From Cyanobacteria bacterium M_surface_10_m2_119 (GTDB lineage Bacteria > Cyanobacteriota > Cyanobacteriia > PCC-6307 > Cyanobiaceae), in assembly GCA_016882525.1 (NCBI GenBank), contig VGPU01000008.1, positions 1-64,000 on the forward strand: a stretch of 64,000 nucleotides of DNA. The letters run 5' to 3'. The position numbers and the translations under genes are program-made. Of this stretch, positions 30,303 through 39,197 are shown piece by piece; position 1 is the stretch's first letter, and each line of letters begins with the position of its first letter. The notes under the pieces are model-generated. The model was given only the letters and a program-made list of their open reading frames with translations, searched no databases and had not been told where the DNA came from.

Positions 30303-31055
30303 ATGGCCGCCGCTCCCCTCCTGGTCTGCGACTTCGATGGTGTGCTGATCGACGGCATGCCGGAGTACTGGTGGTCGGCGCGCCGCGCCGCCCTGGCCCT
30401 CGACCCCTCCCTGGTGCTGCCGGAGGAGGCGCCCCAGGGCTTTGTCCAGCTCCGCCCCCTGATGCACAAGGGCTGGGAGATGGTGCTGATGGCGGCGGAG
30501 CTTGCCCGGCCAAGCCTTGCCTTTCCGGCCCTCCTGGCGGACTACGGCACGGCTCTCGGCGCGGTGCGCGAGCGCTGGGGCTGGACGGAGGAGCGCCTGC
30601 AGCAGGCCCTTGAGCAGGTGCGCGCCGATGCGATCGCCGCGGACCGCCAGGGCTGGCTCGGGCGCCATCGCTTCTACCCCGGGGTGCTGGAGCGTCTGCG
30701 GCGTCTGGCGGAGGAGGGGGCGAGCTGGGCCGTGCTCACCACCAAGGGAGGGGCCTTCGCCCGCGAGATCCTCTTGGCTGCTGCCCTGGAGCACTGGGCG
30801 GTGTACGGCCATGAGCACGGCAGCAAGCCCCAGGTGCTGGCGCAGTTGCTGCGTGAGCAGCCGCGGCCCCTCTGGTTTCTGGAGGATCGTCGCCCCACGC
30901 TCGAGCAGGTGCGCCGTCAGGGCGAGCTGGAGGCCGTGCGCTGTTTTCTCGTGAGCTGGGGCTATCTGGCGCCGGCCGATCGCCTCGACCTGCCGGCCGG
31001 CATCCACTGGCTGGAGCCCGAGGCGTTCCAGGCCCCCCTGGCGCAATGGCCCTGA
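30303..31055 (+). CDS. HAD-family hydrolase
   Basis: A 250-residue phosphatase of the haloacid dehalogenase superfamily. Motif I is LVCDFDGVLIDG (nucleophile Asp at about 10), motif II is in AVLTTKGG (Thr at about 145), and motif III/IV is PLWFLEDRRPTLE with one acidic pair. The cap is helical, residues about 20-110. It is similar to a cyanobacterial family annotated only as HAD superfamily. The substrate cannot be inferred. The promoter of recA lies just past its stop codon. Confidence 0.85.
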   Translation: MAAAPLLVCDFDGVLIDGMPEYWWSARRAALALDPSLVLPEEAPQGFVQLRPLMHKGWEMVLMAAELARPSLAFPALLADYGTALGAVRERWGWTEERLQQALEQVRADAIAADRQGWLGRHRFYPGVLERLRRLAEEGASWAVLTTKGGAFAREILLAAALEHWAVYGHEHGSKPQVLAQLLREQPRPLWFLEDRRPTLEQVRRQGELEAVRCFLVSWGYLAPADRLDLPAGIHWLEPEAFQAPLAQWP

Positions 31056-31063
31056 TTCGCTAG

Positions 31064-31077
31064 GATACACTTGTACT
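31064..31077 (+). promoter_or_regulatory. LexA-like box upstream of recA
   Basis: The 14-mer GATACACTTGTACT matches the cyanobacterial LexA consensus RGTACNNNDGTWCB at all but one fixed position. It lies about 185 bases before the recA ATG and 8 bases after the HAD gene stop. A possible -10 element, TACACT, overlaps it, which would fit repression. Both assignments are by eye. Confidence 0.6.
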
Positions 31078-31262
31078 AAGCGCGAAGTCGTGTGCGGCCC
31101 TGATCCGGCTCCTGGGCGTGACTGAGACGCCTGTGCCTCCCGGTGGCACTTGTTCCCTGGAGGCCGCACATGCCCCCTGGCGATCTGGGCCCTGCGGGGC
31201 CTGATCCAGGTGCAAATTCCGTAAGGATGGCGCCACGGCCTGTTCCATCGCATTTCTGATCC

Positions 31263-32444
31263 ATGCCTGCTGACCCGAAGGCCGCTGATTCCCGCTCCGC
31301 CGAGCCCCGCACTGCCGAGCCGCGTTCCGTTGCGTCGACGGCGGCCGACGCCAGGGCCGCGGCTGAGCGCGATAAGGCCCTGGGGCTCGTGCTCAACCAG
31401 ATCGAGCGGAACTTCGGCAAGGGCTCGATCATGCGCCTCGGGGACGCCTCGCGCATGCGGGTCGAGACCATTTCCACCGGAGCGCTCACCCTTGATCTGG
31501 CCCTCGGCGGCGGCTATCCCAAGGGACGGGTGGTGGAGGTGTACGGCCCGGAGAGTTCCGGTAAGACCACCCTCACCCTCCATGCCATTGCCGAAGTGCA
31601 GCGGCGTGGAGGCGTGGCGGCCTTCGTCGATGCTGAGCATGCCCTGGATCCGGTCTATGCCGCGGCCCTGGGAGTGGACATCGAGAACCTCCTGGTCTCG
31701 CAGCCCGATACCGGCGAGATGGCTCTGGAGATCGTGGACCAGCTGGTGCGCTCCGCCGCCGTCGACATCGTTGTGGTCGACTCGGTGGCTGCCCTGACTC
31801 CGCGGGCTGAAATTGAGGGGGAGATGGGTGATCTGGCGGTGGGTAGCCAGGCGCGCCTGATGAGCCAGGCCATGCGCAAGATCACCGGCAACATCGGCAA
31901 ATCAGGATGCACGGTGATCTTCCTCAACCAGTTGCGTCAGAAGATCGGTGTCACCTACGGAAACCCCGAAACCACAACGGGTGGTAACGCGCTGAAGTTT
32001 TATGCCTCGGTGCGTCTCGATATCCGTCGAATTCAGACGCTTAAGCGCGGCACTGAGGAATATGGGATCCGGGCCAAGGTGAAGGTGGCCAAGAACAAGG
32101 TCGCACCCCCATTCCGGATCGCCGAGTTCGACATCCTCTTCGGTCGCGGCATCAGCACCCTGGGCTGCCTGTTGGATCTGGCAGAGGAGACTGGCGTGGT
32201 GACCCGCAAGGGCGCCTGGTATAGCTACGACGGTGACAACATCGGCCAGGGGCGTGACAACACGATCGCCTGGTTGGAGCAGAACCCCCAACAGCGCGAT
32301 CAGATTGAGCAATTCACCCGTCAGAAGCTCACGGAAGGGTCGGAGGTGACTGCCAATTCCCTGAAACCCCTGGCGGCTGCGGCGAAAGCTGCTGCCGCGG
32401 AGCCTGTGGCTGCCGTCGCCGACACCCTCGCTGCGGCCGGCTGA
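31263..32444 (+). CDS. recA: Recombinase RecA
   Basis: RecA (393 aa) drives homologous recombination and the SOS response. Walker A GPESSGKT is at 95-102, Walker B in [14 protein letters not shown], and the L2 DNA-binding loop in [22 protein letters not shown]. The N-terminal 35 residues and the C-terminal 25 are Ala/Pro-rich low-complexity tails, longer than in E. coli RecA. A LexA-like box lies upstream and a long inverted repeat follows the stop. Confidence 0.98.
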   Translation: MPADPKAADSRSAEPRTAEPRSVASTAADARAAAERDKALGLVLNQIERNFGKGSIMRLGDASRMRVETISTGALTLDLALGGGYPKGRVVEVYGPESSGKTTLTLHAIAEVQRRGGVAAFVDAEHALDPVYAAALGVDIENLLVSQPDTGEMALEIVDQLVRSAAVDIVVVDSVAALTPRAEIEGEMGDLAVGSQARLMSQAMRKITGNIGKSGCTVIFLNQLRQKIGVTYGNPETTTGGNALKFYASVRLDIRRIQTLKRGTEEYGIRAKVKVAKNKVAPPFRIAEFDILFGRGISTLGCLLDLAEETGVVTRKGAWYSYDGDNIGQGRDNTIAWLEQNPQQRDQIEQFTRQKLTEGSEVTANSLKPLAAAAKAAAAEPVAAVADTLAAAG

Positions 32445-32450
32445 TCGTTG

Positions 32451-32497
32451 CCGAGGCCCAGGTGATCCGGGCTTGAGTGGATCACCTGGGGCCTCGG
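32451..32497. repeat. Long inverted repeat between recA and the DUF1815 gene
   Basis: An 18-19-bp stem (CCGAGGCC then CCAGGTGATCC, paired with its complement, one bulged base) with a 10-nt loop lies 6 bases after the recA stop, between converging genes. There is no T-run on either strand, so if it terminates transcription it is not a typical Rho-independent terminator. Confidence 0.75.
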
Positions 32498-32509
32498 GTT
32501 GGCTCCTGC

Positions 32510-32860
32510 TCAGCCTGCGGCCTTGCCCAGGCGCCCCTGGCTGGCCACGGCGTCCGGGAGCTGAAGCACCTGGGCCACCCGCTGGAGCTCCTGAATCGCT
32601 TCGGCCCCCTCGAGTTTCACCAGTTCATGGCCATCGCGGGATTCCACCCAGCTGATCCCGAAATCGGAGACCAGAAATCGCACCATGTGGTTGGCGCCCA
32701 GGTTGGCCACAAAGGAGGCGCCTTGACCATCGCGGCCATCGCCGCAGGTGTAGCAGGTGGCTGCCAGCCCGCGGTTTTGCAGGCTGCGGGCCAGGGCCTG
32801 CAGGCTCAGCACCAGGTCGTGGACGACGCTGCGGTACTGCTCCGCCAGACGGGGAAACAT
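32510..32860 (-). CDS. DUF1815 family protein
   Basis: A 116-residue cyanobacteria-specific protein of unknown function. Family marks are MFPRLAEQYRSVVHDLVLSLQAL at the start, CYTCGDG, SFVANLGANHMVRFLVSDFGISW and ELVKLEGAEAIQEL. No membrane segment. It converges on recA. Confidence 0.92.
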   Translation of the reverse strand: MFPRLAEQYRSVVHDLVLSLQALARSLQNRGLAATCYTCGDGRDGQGASFVANLGANHMVRFLVSDFGISWVESRDGHELVKLEGAEAIQELQRVAQVLQLPDAVASQGRLGKAAG

Positions 32861-32942
32861 GGCTCGTGATTCTCGGATGAGACAAGCATAAGGTTTCCTT
32901 CAGGTTTCCGTGAGTAGGAATCCCTACGGTTTTGGGCGCGGC

Positions 32943-33197
32943 TCATCCATCGGCCAGGGTCCACCAGCCAGCTGCGGGGCCGATGAAGCGCACCGTGAGC
33001 CAGAAGATCACCAGAGCGGCGATGCCGATCCAGGCCCCCTTGGTGGTGATCGTCACGAACTGATCAGCCTGGTTGCGGCTGAGGGGCAGCCAGCTCGCCA
33101 GCTTGGGCGAGGTGTCCACAGCGTTGCCGGCCGCTTTGCCGGTTTTGGGTTGTCGGGGGGCCAGTCCCTGGATCTGGCGGCGTCGGGCCTCACCCAT
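32943..33197 (-). CDS. DUF2839-like small membrane protein
   Basis: An 84-residue protein. It starts MGEARRRQIQGLAPRQ, the GEA(K/R)RR start seen in DUF2839, and ends with one hydrophobic helix (GIAALVIFWLTVRFIG). It is restricted to cyanobacteria and its function is unknown. The ATG at 33197 is used, since the upstream frame is Pro-rich and not conserved-looking. Confidence 0.75.
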   Translation of the reverse strand: MGEARRRQIQGLAPRQPKTGKAAGNAVDTSPKLASWLPLSRNQADQFVTITTKGAWIGIAALVIFWLTVRFIGPAAGWWTLADG

Positions 33198-33272
33198 CGG
33201 TGTCGCTCGTGGCAGAGGCCAGGGTAGGTCTGCCGGTGGGGAGCCAGGCACCGGGGGCCCAGCCGGCTCCAC

Positions 33273-34715
33273 TCAGTGGGGGAGAAGCCGGTTCAGGGCC
33301 AGCCAGGGTTCCAGGGCCTGCAGCACGTGCCGCCCCCAGCTGCGTCCGCGCAGCCGCCCATCCAGCACTGCCAGTCGTCCGCCCTGGCGCCGGAGGCCGG
33401 CCACGGCCAGTTGCAGGCGGGTGAGGCCGTCCGGGAGAAGACGTTCGCGGAACCAGTCGCGTCCCTGCAGCCGCAGGTGCTGCACCTGGGCGGCGGTGAG
33501 CGGATCCTCCAGGCTCGCGATCGGCAGCAGCGCCACCACGACCTGGTTGGGCAGGGGGAGGCGCACCTGGTGTTCGAGCCACCAGCTCCACCGGCAGCAG
33601 AGCACCCCATTGCTCTCGGGCGCAGTGCATTCCTCCACCACCCGGCTGCCGAATTCGGCGGCCAGGCCGCTCGCCAACCCGCGACGCAGGCCGTCATCGT
33701 CGGCCAGGACCACCGTCAGGCCTGGCTGGCCCAGGACGAGGCGGCGGCTCTGCTCAAGGAGGTGCTCGACATAGCAAGGGGTGTTGGGCAGGGGCTGGCG
33801 CCAGGGGGCATAGAGCGGGAGGGGATCGGCCAGGGGGGGATCGCCCAGGTCCACAGTCACATCCGGTTCCAGGCCCAGGAGTCCGGAGGGTTCGGTGCCA
33901 GCGCCCAGTTGGCCCAGCACCACGGCCCCTCGCTCGTCGAGCAGGCCGGCAACGGCCTGAACCGGGTCGAGGGGTTGGCGATGCAGGCTCCACTGCATCA
34001 GGCGGGAGTGGCGTCGGGCCCAGCTGGTCCAGCTCGGATCCCCGTGGGCGAGCCAGCGACGCCAGGTCGGGGGCAGGCCATCCAGAAGCGCCAGGAGTTG
34101 CCGCAGGGGGGCTTCATCCTCGGGGGCCAGGGCCACCAGGCCGTCAGGGTGGCGCGGTTGGGCCATCACCCGGCGGCTGAGTCGGCCATGCAGCTCCAGC
34201 AGGCTCGACTCGGCCTTGGGATGGGCGCGGCGCAACTGCTCCCAGTCTTCCGCCTCCAGGCAGATCTCCAGCGCCTGCCGGAGCTGGCCATCAAGCAGTT
34301 CGGCCTCCGGAATCACCAGTTGGCGCTCCCCTAGCCGGCCCTGCTGCCAGGCCTTCAGCAGCTCGCCGTGGCTGAGCAGCCACACGCGGGCTCGGCCGGG
34401 GTCTGCCCCCTCCACGCAGGGCAGGGCCAGGGAGGGATCGGCAGCCAGCAGCCTGGGGAGCTCCACCTGCAGAAGGCGCTGCCGCAGTGGGCCACTCACC
34501 ACCACCGCCAGGGGGGCATCACTGAGGGCCAGGGGCACCAGCAGGCTGATCAGCCAGCTTGGATCGCTGCCCGGCACAAGCCGCACAAGGGTGTGATCGC
34601 CACGGCGCAGGCTGCGCGCCACCAGCCGGCTGAGGGTGAGGTGATGGGGCCAGGTCTCGCTGCCCTCCCCCTGCAGAAGGGCCTTGAGCTGGTGGTGGGC
34701 GTGGGCCTCGAGCAT
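33273..34715 (-). CDS. Degenerate DinG/XPD-like helicase relative
   Basis: A 480-residue protein. The C-terminal part (about 395-470) matches the last motifs of DinG-type superfamily 2 helicases: a VALLPIASLEDPL stretch, [22 protein letters not shown] and RSWGRHVLQAL. In contrast, no GxGKT Walker A is present in the N-terminal half, and the place of the DEAH box reads VIPEAELL. No Fe-S cysteines are visible. So it should lack ATPase activity, or bind nucleotide differently. It is divergent from tyrA, a neighbourhood I recall from other picocyanobacteria. Function unknown. Confidence 0.7.
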   Translation of the reverse strand: MLEAHAHHQLKALLQGEGSETWPHHLTLSRLVARSLRRGDHTLVRLVPGSDPSWLISLLVPLALSDAPLAVVVSGPLRQRLLQVELPRLLAADPSLALPCVEGADPGRARVWLLSHGELLKAWQQGRLGERQLVIPEAELLDGQLRQALEICLEAEDWEQLRRAHPKAESSLLELHGRLSRRVMAQPRHPDGLVALAPEDEAPLRQLLALLDGLPPTWRRWLAHGDPSWTSWARRHSRLMQWSLHRQPLDPVQAVAGLLDERGAVVLGQLGAGTEPSGLLGLEPDVTVDLGDPPLADPLPLYAPWRQPLPNTPCYVEHLLEQSRRLVLGQPGLTVVLADDDGLRRGLASGLAAEFGSRVVEECTAPESNGVLCCRWSWWLEHQVRLPLPNQVVVALLPIASLEDPLTAAQVQHLRLQGRDWFRERLLPDGLTRLQLAVAGLRRQGGRLAVLDGRLRGRSWGRHVLQALEPWLALNRLLPH

Positions 34716-34807
34716 CCGCCGTCAGCCGATGGCTTCGAATCGTAGGAAGCTGAGTGGATCGCACTGCAGCAGCGATGACAGCGTCTGCCTCCCCCCCCCG
34801 TTCCGAC

Positions 34808-35686
34808 ATGACTGCCGGCCCATTGCCAGCCTCGCCGGTGGGCCTGGTGGGCTTGGGCCTGATCGGCGGGTCGCTGGGGCTCGACCTGCAGAGGCGGGGA
34901 GTGGCTGTGCGCGCCCTGGTCCATCGACCGCAGACAGCAGAGCGAGCCCGCCAGCGTGGGCTCGCTCAGGAGGTCTCCACCGATCCGGCGGTGCTGGCCG
35001 ACTGCGCCCTGGTGGTGCTGGCACTGCCCCTGGATCGCCTGCTGGAGCCTGATCCCGCCCTGCTGGCGGCCCTCCCCCGCCAGGCGGTCGTCACAGATGT
35101 GGGCTCGGTGAAGCAGCCCGTGCTCCACCGCTGGGAGCCCCTGCATCCCCGTTTCGTGGCCAGTCACCCGATGGCGGGCACGGCCCAGGCGGGCGTGGAG
35201 GCGGGGCAGGTGGATCTGTTTCAAGGATGTCCCTGGGTGGCCACCCCCGGTCCCGGGACAGATCCTGAGGCCCTCGCTGCGGTGCAGATGCTGGCCGAGG
35301 CGGTGGGGGCCCGCTGGCTGTGCTGCGAGGCGGGGGAGCACGACCGGGCGGTGGCGCTCATCTCCCATCTGCCGGTGCTGGCGAGTGCTGCCCTGCTCCA
35401 GACCGCCGACCGCGCGTCGCGTCCGGAGGCCTGTGGCTCTCCCCAGCTGGCTGCTCTGGTGCGGGCGCTGGCGTCGAGCGGCTTCGCCGACACCACCCGC
35501 GTGGGAGGGGGAAACCCCGCCCTCGGCACCCTCATGGCCCGTTGCAACCGCAGCTCCCTGCAGGCAGCGCTGGGGGCCTACCGCGGCCAGCTGGAGCAGC
35601 TTGAAGCGCTGCTGGAGCAGGCCGACTGGCCGGCACTGGAGGCGGAACTGGAGCGTTGCCGGCAGCTGCGCCCCGCCTTTCTCTGA
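34808..35686 (+). CDS. tyrA: Prephenate/arogenate dehydrogenase
   Basis: An enzyme of tyrosine synthesis, 292 residues. The NAD(P)-binding GLVGLGLIGGSLGLDL begins at about residue 12. Later marks are VTDVGSVKQPV, SHPMAGTAQAGVEAG and the conserved His region HDRAVALISHLPVL. Cyanobacterial TyrA proteins generally act on arogenate with NADP. An ATG at 34754 would add 18 polar residues; I prefer the inner ATG because the Rossmann fold begins almost at once. Confidence 0.92.
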   Translation: MTAGPLPASPVGLVGLGLIGGSLGLDLQRRGVAVRALVHRPQTAERARQRGLAQEVSTDPAVLADCALVVLALPLDRLLEPDPALLAALPRQAVVTDVGSVKQPVLHRWEPLHPRFVASHPMAGTAQAGVEAGQVDLFQGCPWVATPGPGTDPEALAAVQMLAEAVGARWLCCEAGEHDRAVALISHLPVLASAALLQTADRASRPEACGSPQLAALVRALASSGFADTTRVGGGNPALGTLMARCNRSSLQAALGAYRGQLEQLEALLEQADWPALEAELERCRQLRPAFL

Positions 35687-35730
35687 GCCGCCCTCCTCAG
35701 CGCTGCAACGTCCCGCGCTGGCCTCGGTGC

Positions 35731-37284
35731 TCAGCCGGTTGCGAGGGTGCCTGGCAGGCCGCGGCGGGCCAGCAGCTGCCGGCAGGCCATCCAGGCCGAG
35801 AGGCTCACCCCCGCGGTGCCCTCTCCGGGGTGGATCGCATCGCCGCAGAGCCAGAGCCCCGGCAGGGGGGTGCGGCTGGCCAGGCCGAAGGGTCCGAAAT
35901 TGCCCGGCCGCTGGCCCAGGCCCCCCACGAATCCATAGGGGCGGCCCGTCCAGCGCGCAAACCCGCGGGGGGTGGCCAGCTCCCGATGGCGCCAGCCGTC
36001 GACCGGGATGCCCAGCCGTTGCTGCAGGCCCCGCAAGATCCCCTGCAGGGCCTGATCCTTGGCGCTTGCGTAGGCCTGGCGGTCGAGGGTGAACCAGCGC
36101 CGTGCCGGGGTGAACACGCTGGCGATCACCGTGGCCTCACCGGCGGGGGCCCGGCCATCGCCCTCCCGACTGATCGATACAAACAGCGGTCCCGGATCCG
36201 CCCAGCTGAATTGCAGGTGGGCGGGCACAGCGGGCGGCAGTTGGTGGCGCTCCACGGCGCCGTAGAGCACCAGGGCGCCGGAGGGATCCGGCAGGGCCTC
36301 CAACCGCCGCCGGTAGGCGGCAGGCAGGCCGTCGCCCAGCAGGGCGGGCAGGGATTGGGGCGGGATGGCCAGCACCAGGTCGCGGGCCTCGAGGCGAAAT
36401 CCCGCTGCCCCGTCTGTCTGCGAACCGCCTGTCCCCGCCCCGCGCGCCTCCCCCTCTACCAGCCAGTCGCCGCTGCCGCGCCGGCTGAGCCGCTGCACCC
36501 GGTGCCCCAGCAGCAGGCGACCCCCTGCCGCGCTCAGGGCCTGTTCCAGGGCCCGGCTCAGCTCCTGCATCGACCCCTGCAGATGCCAGAGCCCCAGGGG
36601 CGCCTGGCCCATGGCCAGCACCGTGGCCCCGTAGAGAGCGGCGGTGCGGTCGGCCGGCTCCTGGGAGTAAAGGCGAAGCTGCAGGTCGAGGAAGCGACGC
36701 AGGCGCTGATCCCCGCCGCAACCGCTCAGGGTCTGCAGGTCGGCCACCGTCGCGGCAGCCAGGGGTGCGCACGCGAGGTTGGCGGGGCCCAGGGCCGCCA
36801 GCAGCTGGGCCAGGTCCCAGCCGTTGCGGGGCGGCAGCACGGGATCGCGGCTGGCGAACGCCCAGTTGGCCTGGTGCAACCACTGGCAGAGCTGCCAGAA
36901 GCGCTCGCTGCCGGGAAACTGCCGGCGCCGCTCCTCCTGCCAGCGTCCAGGCTCCCGCCAGAGGTGCACCGGCGGGCTGCCATCGCCCAGATCCACCACG
37001 CAGGCAGGATCGAGAGGGGTGGCTGCGGGCAGGGGGATCCCCAGGTGCTGAAACAGCCGTGCATGGCTACCTCCCGGTTCCAGGCCGGCCACCTGGGTGG
37101 CTCCCACGTCGAAGATGTAGGGGCCGCGGCGGAAGGTGCCGGCGCAGCCGCCGCTCTGCTGGTGGGCCTCCAGCAGGGTGACCTCCAATCCCGCTCGAGC
37201 CAGCAGGGCGGCGGCAGTGAGCCCGGCGATGCCGGCCCCCACCACCACCACCCGCCCGTGGGGCGGCTGTTGAGGCGCATTCAT
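35731..37284 (-). CDS. crtD: C-3',4' desaturase (carotenoid biosynthesis)
   Basis: A 517-residue FAD enzyme of the phytoene-desaturase superfamily. The dinucleotide-binding motif VVVGAGIAGLTAAALLARAG is near residue 12, and the C-terminal FAD motif LPGLWLCGDAIHPGEGTAG near 480. The middle LYGATVLAMGQAPLGLWHL and GFVGGLGQRPGNFGPFGLA segments resemble CrtD, which acts in myxol-type glycoside synthesis; CrtH-type isomerases are the nearest alternative. The start overlaps nothing and lies 36 bases from the divergent kinase gene. Confidence 0.8.
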   Translation of the reverse strand: MNAPQQPPHGRVVVVGAGIAGLTAAALLARAGLEVTLLEAHQQSGGCAGTFRRGPYIFDVGATQVAGLEPGGSHARLFQHLGIPLPAATPLDPACVVDLGDGSPPVHLWREPGRWQEERRRQFPGSERFWQLCQWLHQANWAFASRDPVLPPRNGWDLAQLLAALGPANLACAPLAAATVADLQTLSGCGGDQRLRRFLDLQLRLYSQEPADRTAALYGATVLAMGQAPLGLWHLQGSMQELSRALEQALSAAGGRLLLGHRVQRLSRRGSGDWLVEGEARGAGTGGSQTDGAAGFRLEARDLVLAIPPQSLPALLGDGLPAAYRRRLEALPDPSGALVLYGAVERHQLPPAVPAHLQFSWADPGPLFVSISREGDGRAPAGEATVIASVFTPARRWFTLDRQAYASAKDQALQGILRGLQQRLGIPVDGWRHRELATPRGFARWTGRPYGFVGGLGQRPGNFGPFGLASRTPLPGLWLCGDAIHPGEGTAGVSLSAWMACRQLLARRGLPGTLATG

Positions 37285-37320
37285 CCCGGCATGCTGGCAG
37301 GGCTCCAGTCGCGGTGCGCC

Positions 37321-38238
37321 ATGGTCGCTGCCCTGCCCGCCCCTGTCCTGGCCTGGCTGGGCACCAGCCTCGGCGCGGAGGTGCGGCACCTTCGGCCCGT
37401 CTCCGGGGGCTGCATTCATCAGAGCTGGCAGGTGCAGCTCGCCGGAGGGGGCGCTGCGTTCCTGAAGACCAACGTCGCCGCGGCCCTGCCGATGCTGGAG
37501 GCGGAGGTGGACGGGCTGCGGGCCCTTGCGGCCTGGGCCCCTCCCGAGCTCCAGATCCCCTCCCCCCTGGCGCTGGTCGAGGTGGACGGACGGGCGCTGC
37601 TGCTCCTCTCCTGGCTCGACCTCGGCCCTGCGGCCAGGGCGGATGGGGAGGGGGGCTGGCGGTCGCTCGGGCAGTCGCTGGCCCAATTGCACCGGGCCAG
37701 CCGGTCGGGCAATGGCGGCCGCGGCTACGGCTTCGCGCAGGACAACTACATCGGATCCGCGCCCCAGCCGAACCGCTGGTGCAGCGACTGGCCGCGCTTC
37801 TTTGCCGAGGCCCGCCTCCAGCCCCAGTTGGAGCGGGCGGCCCGGGTGGGACGCCCCCTGCGCCAGGCGGATCGGCTGCTGGCCCAGTTACCCGCCTGGC
37901 TGGCGGGCAACGGCGCGGAGCCCGTGCTCGTGCACGGGGACCTCTGGAGCGGCAATGCAGGGCTGGTGGCCGGGGGGCAAGGGGCGCTCTTCGATCCGGC
38001 CTGCCACTGGGCCGACCGGGAGGTGGATCTGGCGATGGCCCGCCTGTTTGGAGGGTTTCCGGCCAGCTTCTTCAGCGGCTATGAGCAGGAGTGGCCGTTG
38101 CCGGCGGGCGATCGGCAACGGCGGGACCTCTACAACCTGTATCACCTGCTTAACCACGCCAATCTTTTTGGCGGGTCGTACTGGCAGGCGAGTCAGGCTT
38201 GTATCGACGGGCTCCTGGCCGCCGGACCACCGGGCTGA
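37321..38238 (+). CDS. Fructosamine kinase family protein
   Basis: A 305-residue small-molecule kinase. It has the aminoglycoside-phosphotransferase fold: N-lobe ISGG-like VSGGCIHQSWQV and Lys in FLKTNVAA, then the catalytic VLVHGDLWSGNAGL (Asp of HGD) and metal-binding DREVDLAMARLFGGF. The family phosphorylates protein-bound fructosamine or ribulosamine and so repairs glycation damage. An in-frame ATG at 37291 gives 10 extra residues. It is divergent from crtD. Confidence 0.9.
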   Translation: MVAALPAPVLAWLGTSLGAEVRHLRPVSGGCIHQSWQVQLAGGGAAFLKTNVAAALPMLEAEVDGLRALAAWAPPELQIPSPLALVEVDGRALLLLSWLDLGPAARADGEGGWRSLGQSLAQLHRASRSGNGGRGYGFAQDNYIGSAPQPNRWCSDWPRFFAEARLQPQLERAARVGRPLRQADRLLAQLPAWLAGNGAEPVLVHGDLWSGNAGLVAGGQGALFDPACHWADREVDLAMARLFGGFPASFFSGYEQEWPLPAGDRQRRDLYNLYHLLNHANLFGGSYWQASQACIDGLLAAGPPG

Positions 38239-38274
38239 GCCCCTTGCTGGAGGGCCGCTGGCAGCCCCAGCTCT

Positions 38275-38700
38275 TCAGCCCAGGTACTCCTGGCGCAGGT
38301 GCTGCAGGCGCGACACCACAGCCGAGCGCTTGTCGCCGGTGGTGAGGTTGTCCCAGCTCCAGCGGCCCACCACCACCAGGCCCAGCAGCTCCAGCAGCCC
38401 CGGCACGATCGGCAGCAGATTGATGGTGTCGAGCACGCCCTTGATCAGGATCTGGGCCACGATCACCGCCACCAGGATGCCGACGGACTTACCGATGCGG
38501 CCCATCTGCTGCCAGTCGACCTGGTCCAGGGTCTGATTCACCTTGCCGAGGATCTCGCTGTAGCGCTCGCTGAACGGGGTCTCGGTGGCGGCATTCAACC
38601 CTTCGGTGCCAGCTCCGGCTGCCTGGCTGCCCTGGGTCTCGGTGGCAGCGTCCTGCTCAGCGGTGCCCTGCTCAGCTGTGGTCGCAGTGGTGTCGATCAT
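38275..38700 (-). CDS. CAAD-domain thylakoid protein (CURT1 family)
   Basis: A 141-residue protein. A polar Thr/Ala/Glu-rich N-terminus (about 1-40) is followed by an amphipathic stretch (YSEILGKVNQTLDQV) and two hydrophobic helices (SVGILVAVIVAQILIKGVLD and LLPIVPGLLELLGLVVVGRW), then WDNLTTGDKRSAVVSRLQ. This is the CAAD domain, also found in CURT1 proteins that bend thylakoid membranes. The role here is inferred from the family. Confidence 0.88.
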   Translation of the reverse strand: MIDTTATTAEQGTAEQDAATETQGSQAAGAGTEGLNAATETPFSERYSEILGKVNQTLDQVDWQQMGRIGKSVGILVAVIVAQILIKGVLDTINLLPIVPGLLELLGLVVVGRWSWDNLTTGDKRSAVVSRLQHLRQEYLG

Positions 38701-38744
38701 GGAGCGGGGATTGCTTGCCTGGAATCGCTTCACAAGGTATCGGT

Positions 38745-39182
38745 GTGCCCCTCTCCGCGCCAACTGCGCTGTGTGTTGATCAGCGCCTCCTGATCACCCT
38801 CCGGGGGTTGCTGGAGGTGGCAGACCCCCAGGAGGGATGCGCGCTGCTGCTCGGCAGCCGCCAGGAGCACACCTGGACGCTGGAGCGGCTGTGGCCCTGT
38901 TGCAACGTGTGGCCCGCGGCTGGGGAGCGGCACCACCGCTTTGCGGTGGACCCCCGGGAGCAGTTGGTGGCCCAGCGCTGGGGCCGCGGGCGGGGGCTGG
39001 ATCTGCTGGGGGTGGCCCATCGCCATCCCCGCAGCGCGGCCATCCCCTCCCGGGCCGATTGCCGGCTGTGTGTGCCGCCGGCGCTGATGGTGATCCAGGG
39101 GGAGAACGGTGCGCTGGCGGCCTGGTGGCTGGAGGACGGAACGGCCCAGCCCCGGCCGTTGCCATGGAGAATGGTGGATTGA
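38745..39182 (+). CDS. JAMM/M67 family metallopeptidase
   Basis: A protein of about 145 residues with the JAMM zinc motif: an upstream Glu (DPQEGCALLLG), then HRHPRSAAIPSRAD (HxH, Ser and Asp in the right spacing). Such bacterial JAMM proteins remove small groups or peptides from the C-terminus of ubiquitin-like sulfur carriers. The start is uncertain: GTG at 38745 is used, and a TTG at 38715 is possible. It lies 15 bases before a MoeB-rhodanese gene, which is the typical partner. Confidence 0.83.
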   Translation: MPLSAPTALCVDQRLLITLRGLLEVADPQEGCALLLGSRQEHTWTLERLWPCCNVWPAAGERHHRFAVDPREQLVAQRWGRGRGLDLLGVAHRHPRSAAIPSRADCRLCVPPALMVIQGENGALAAWWLEDGTAQPRPLPWRMVD

Positions 39183-39197
39183 TCGCGCCGGCCGGCC

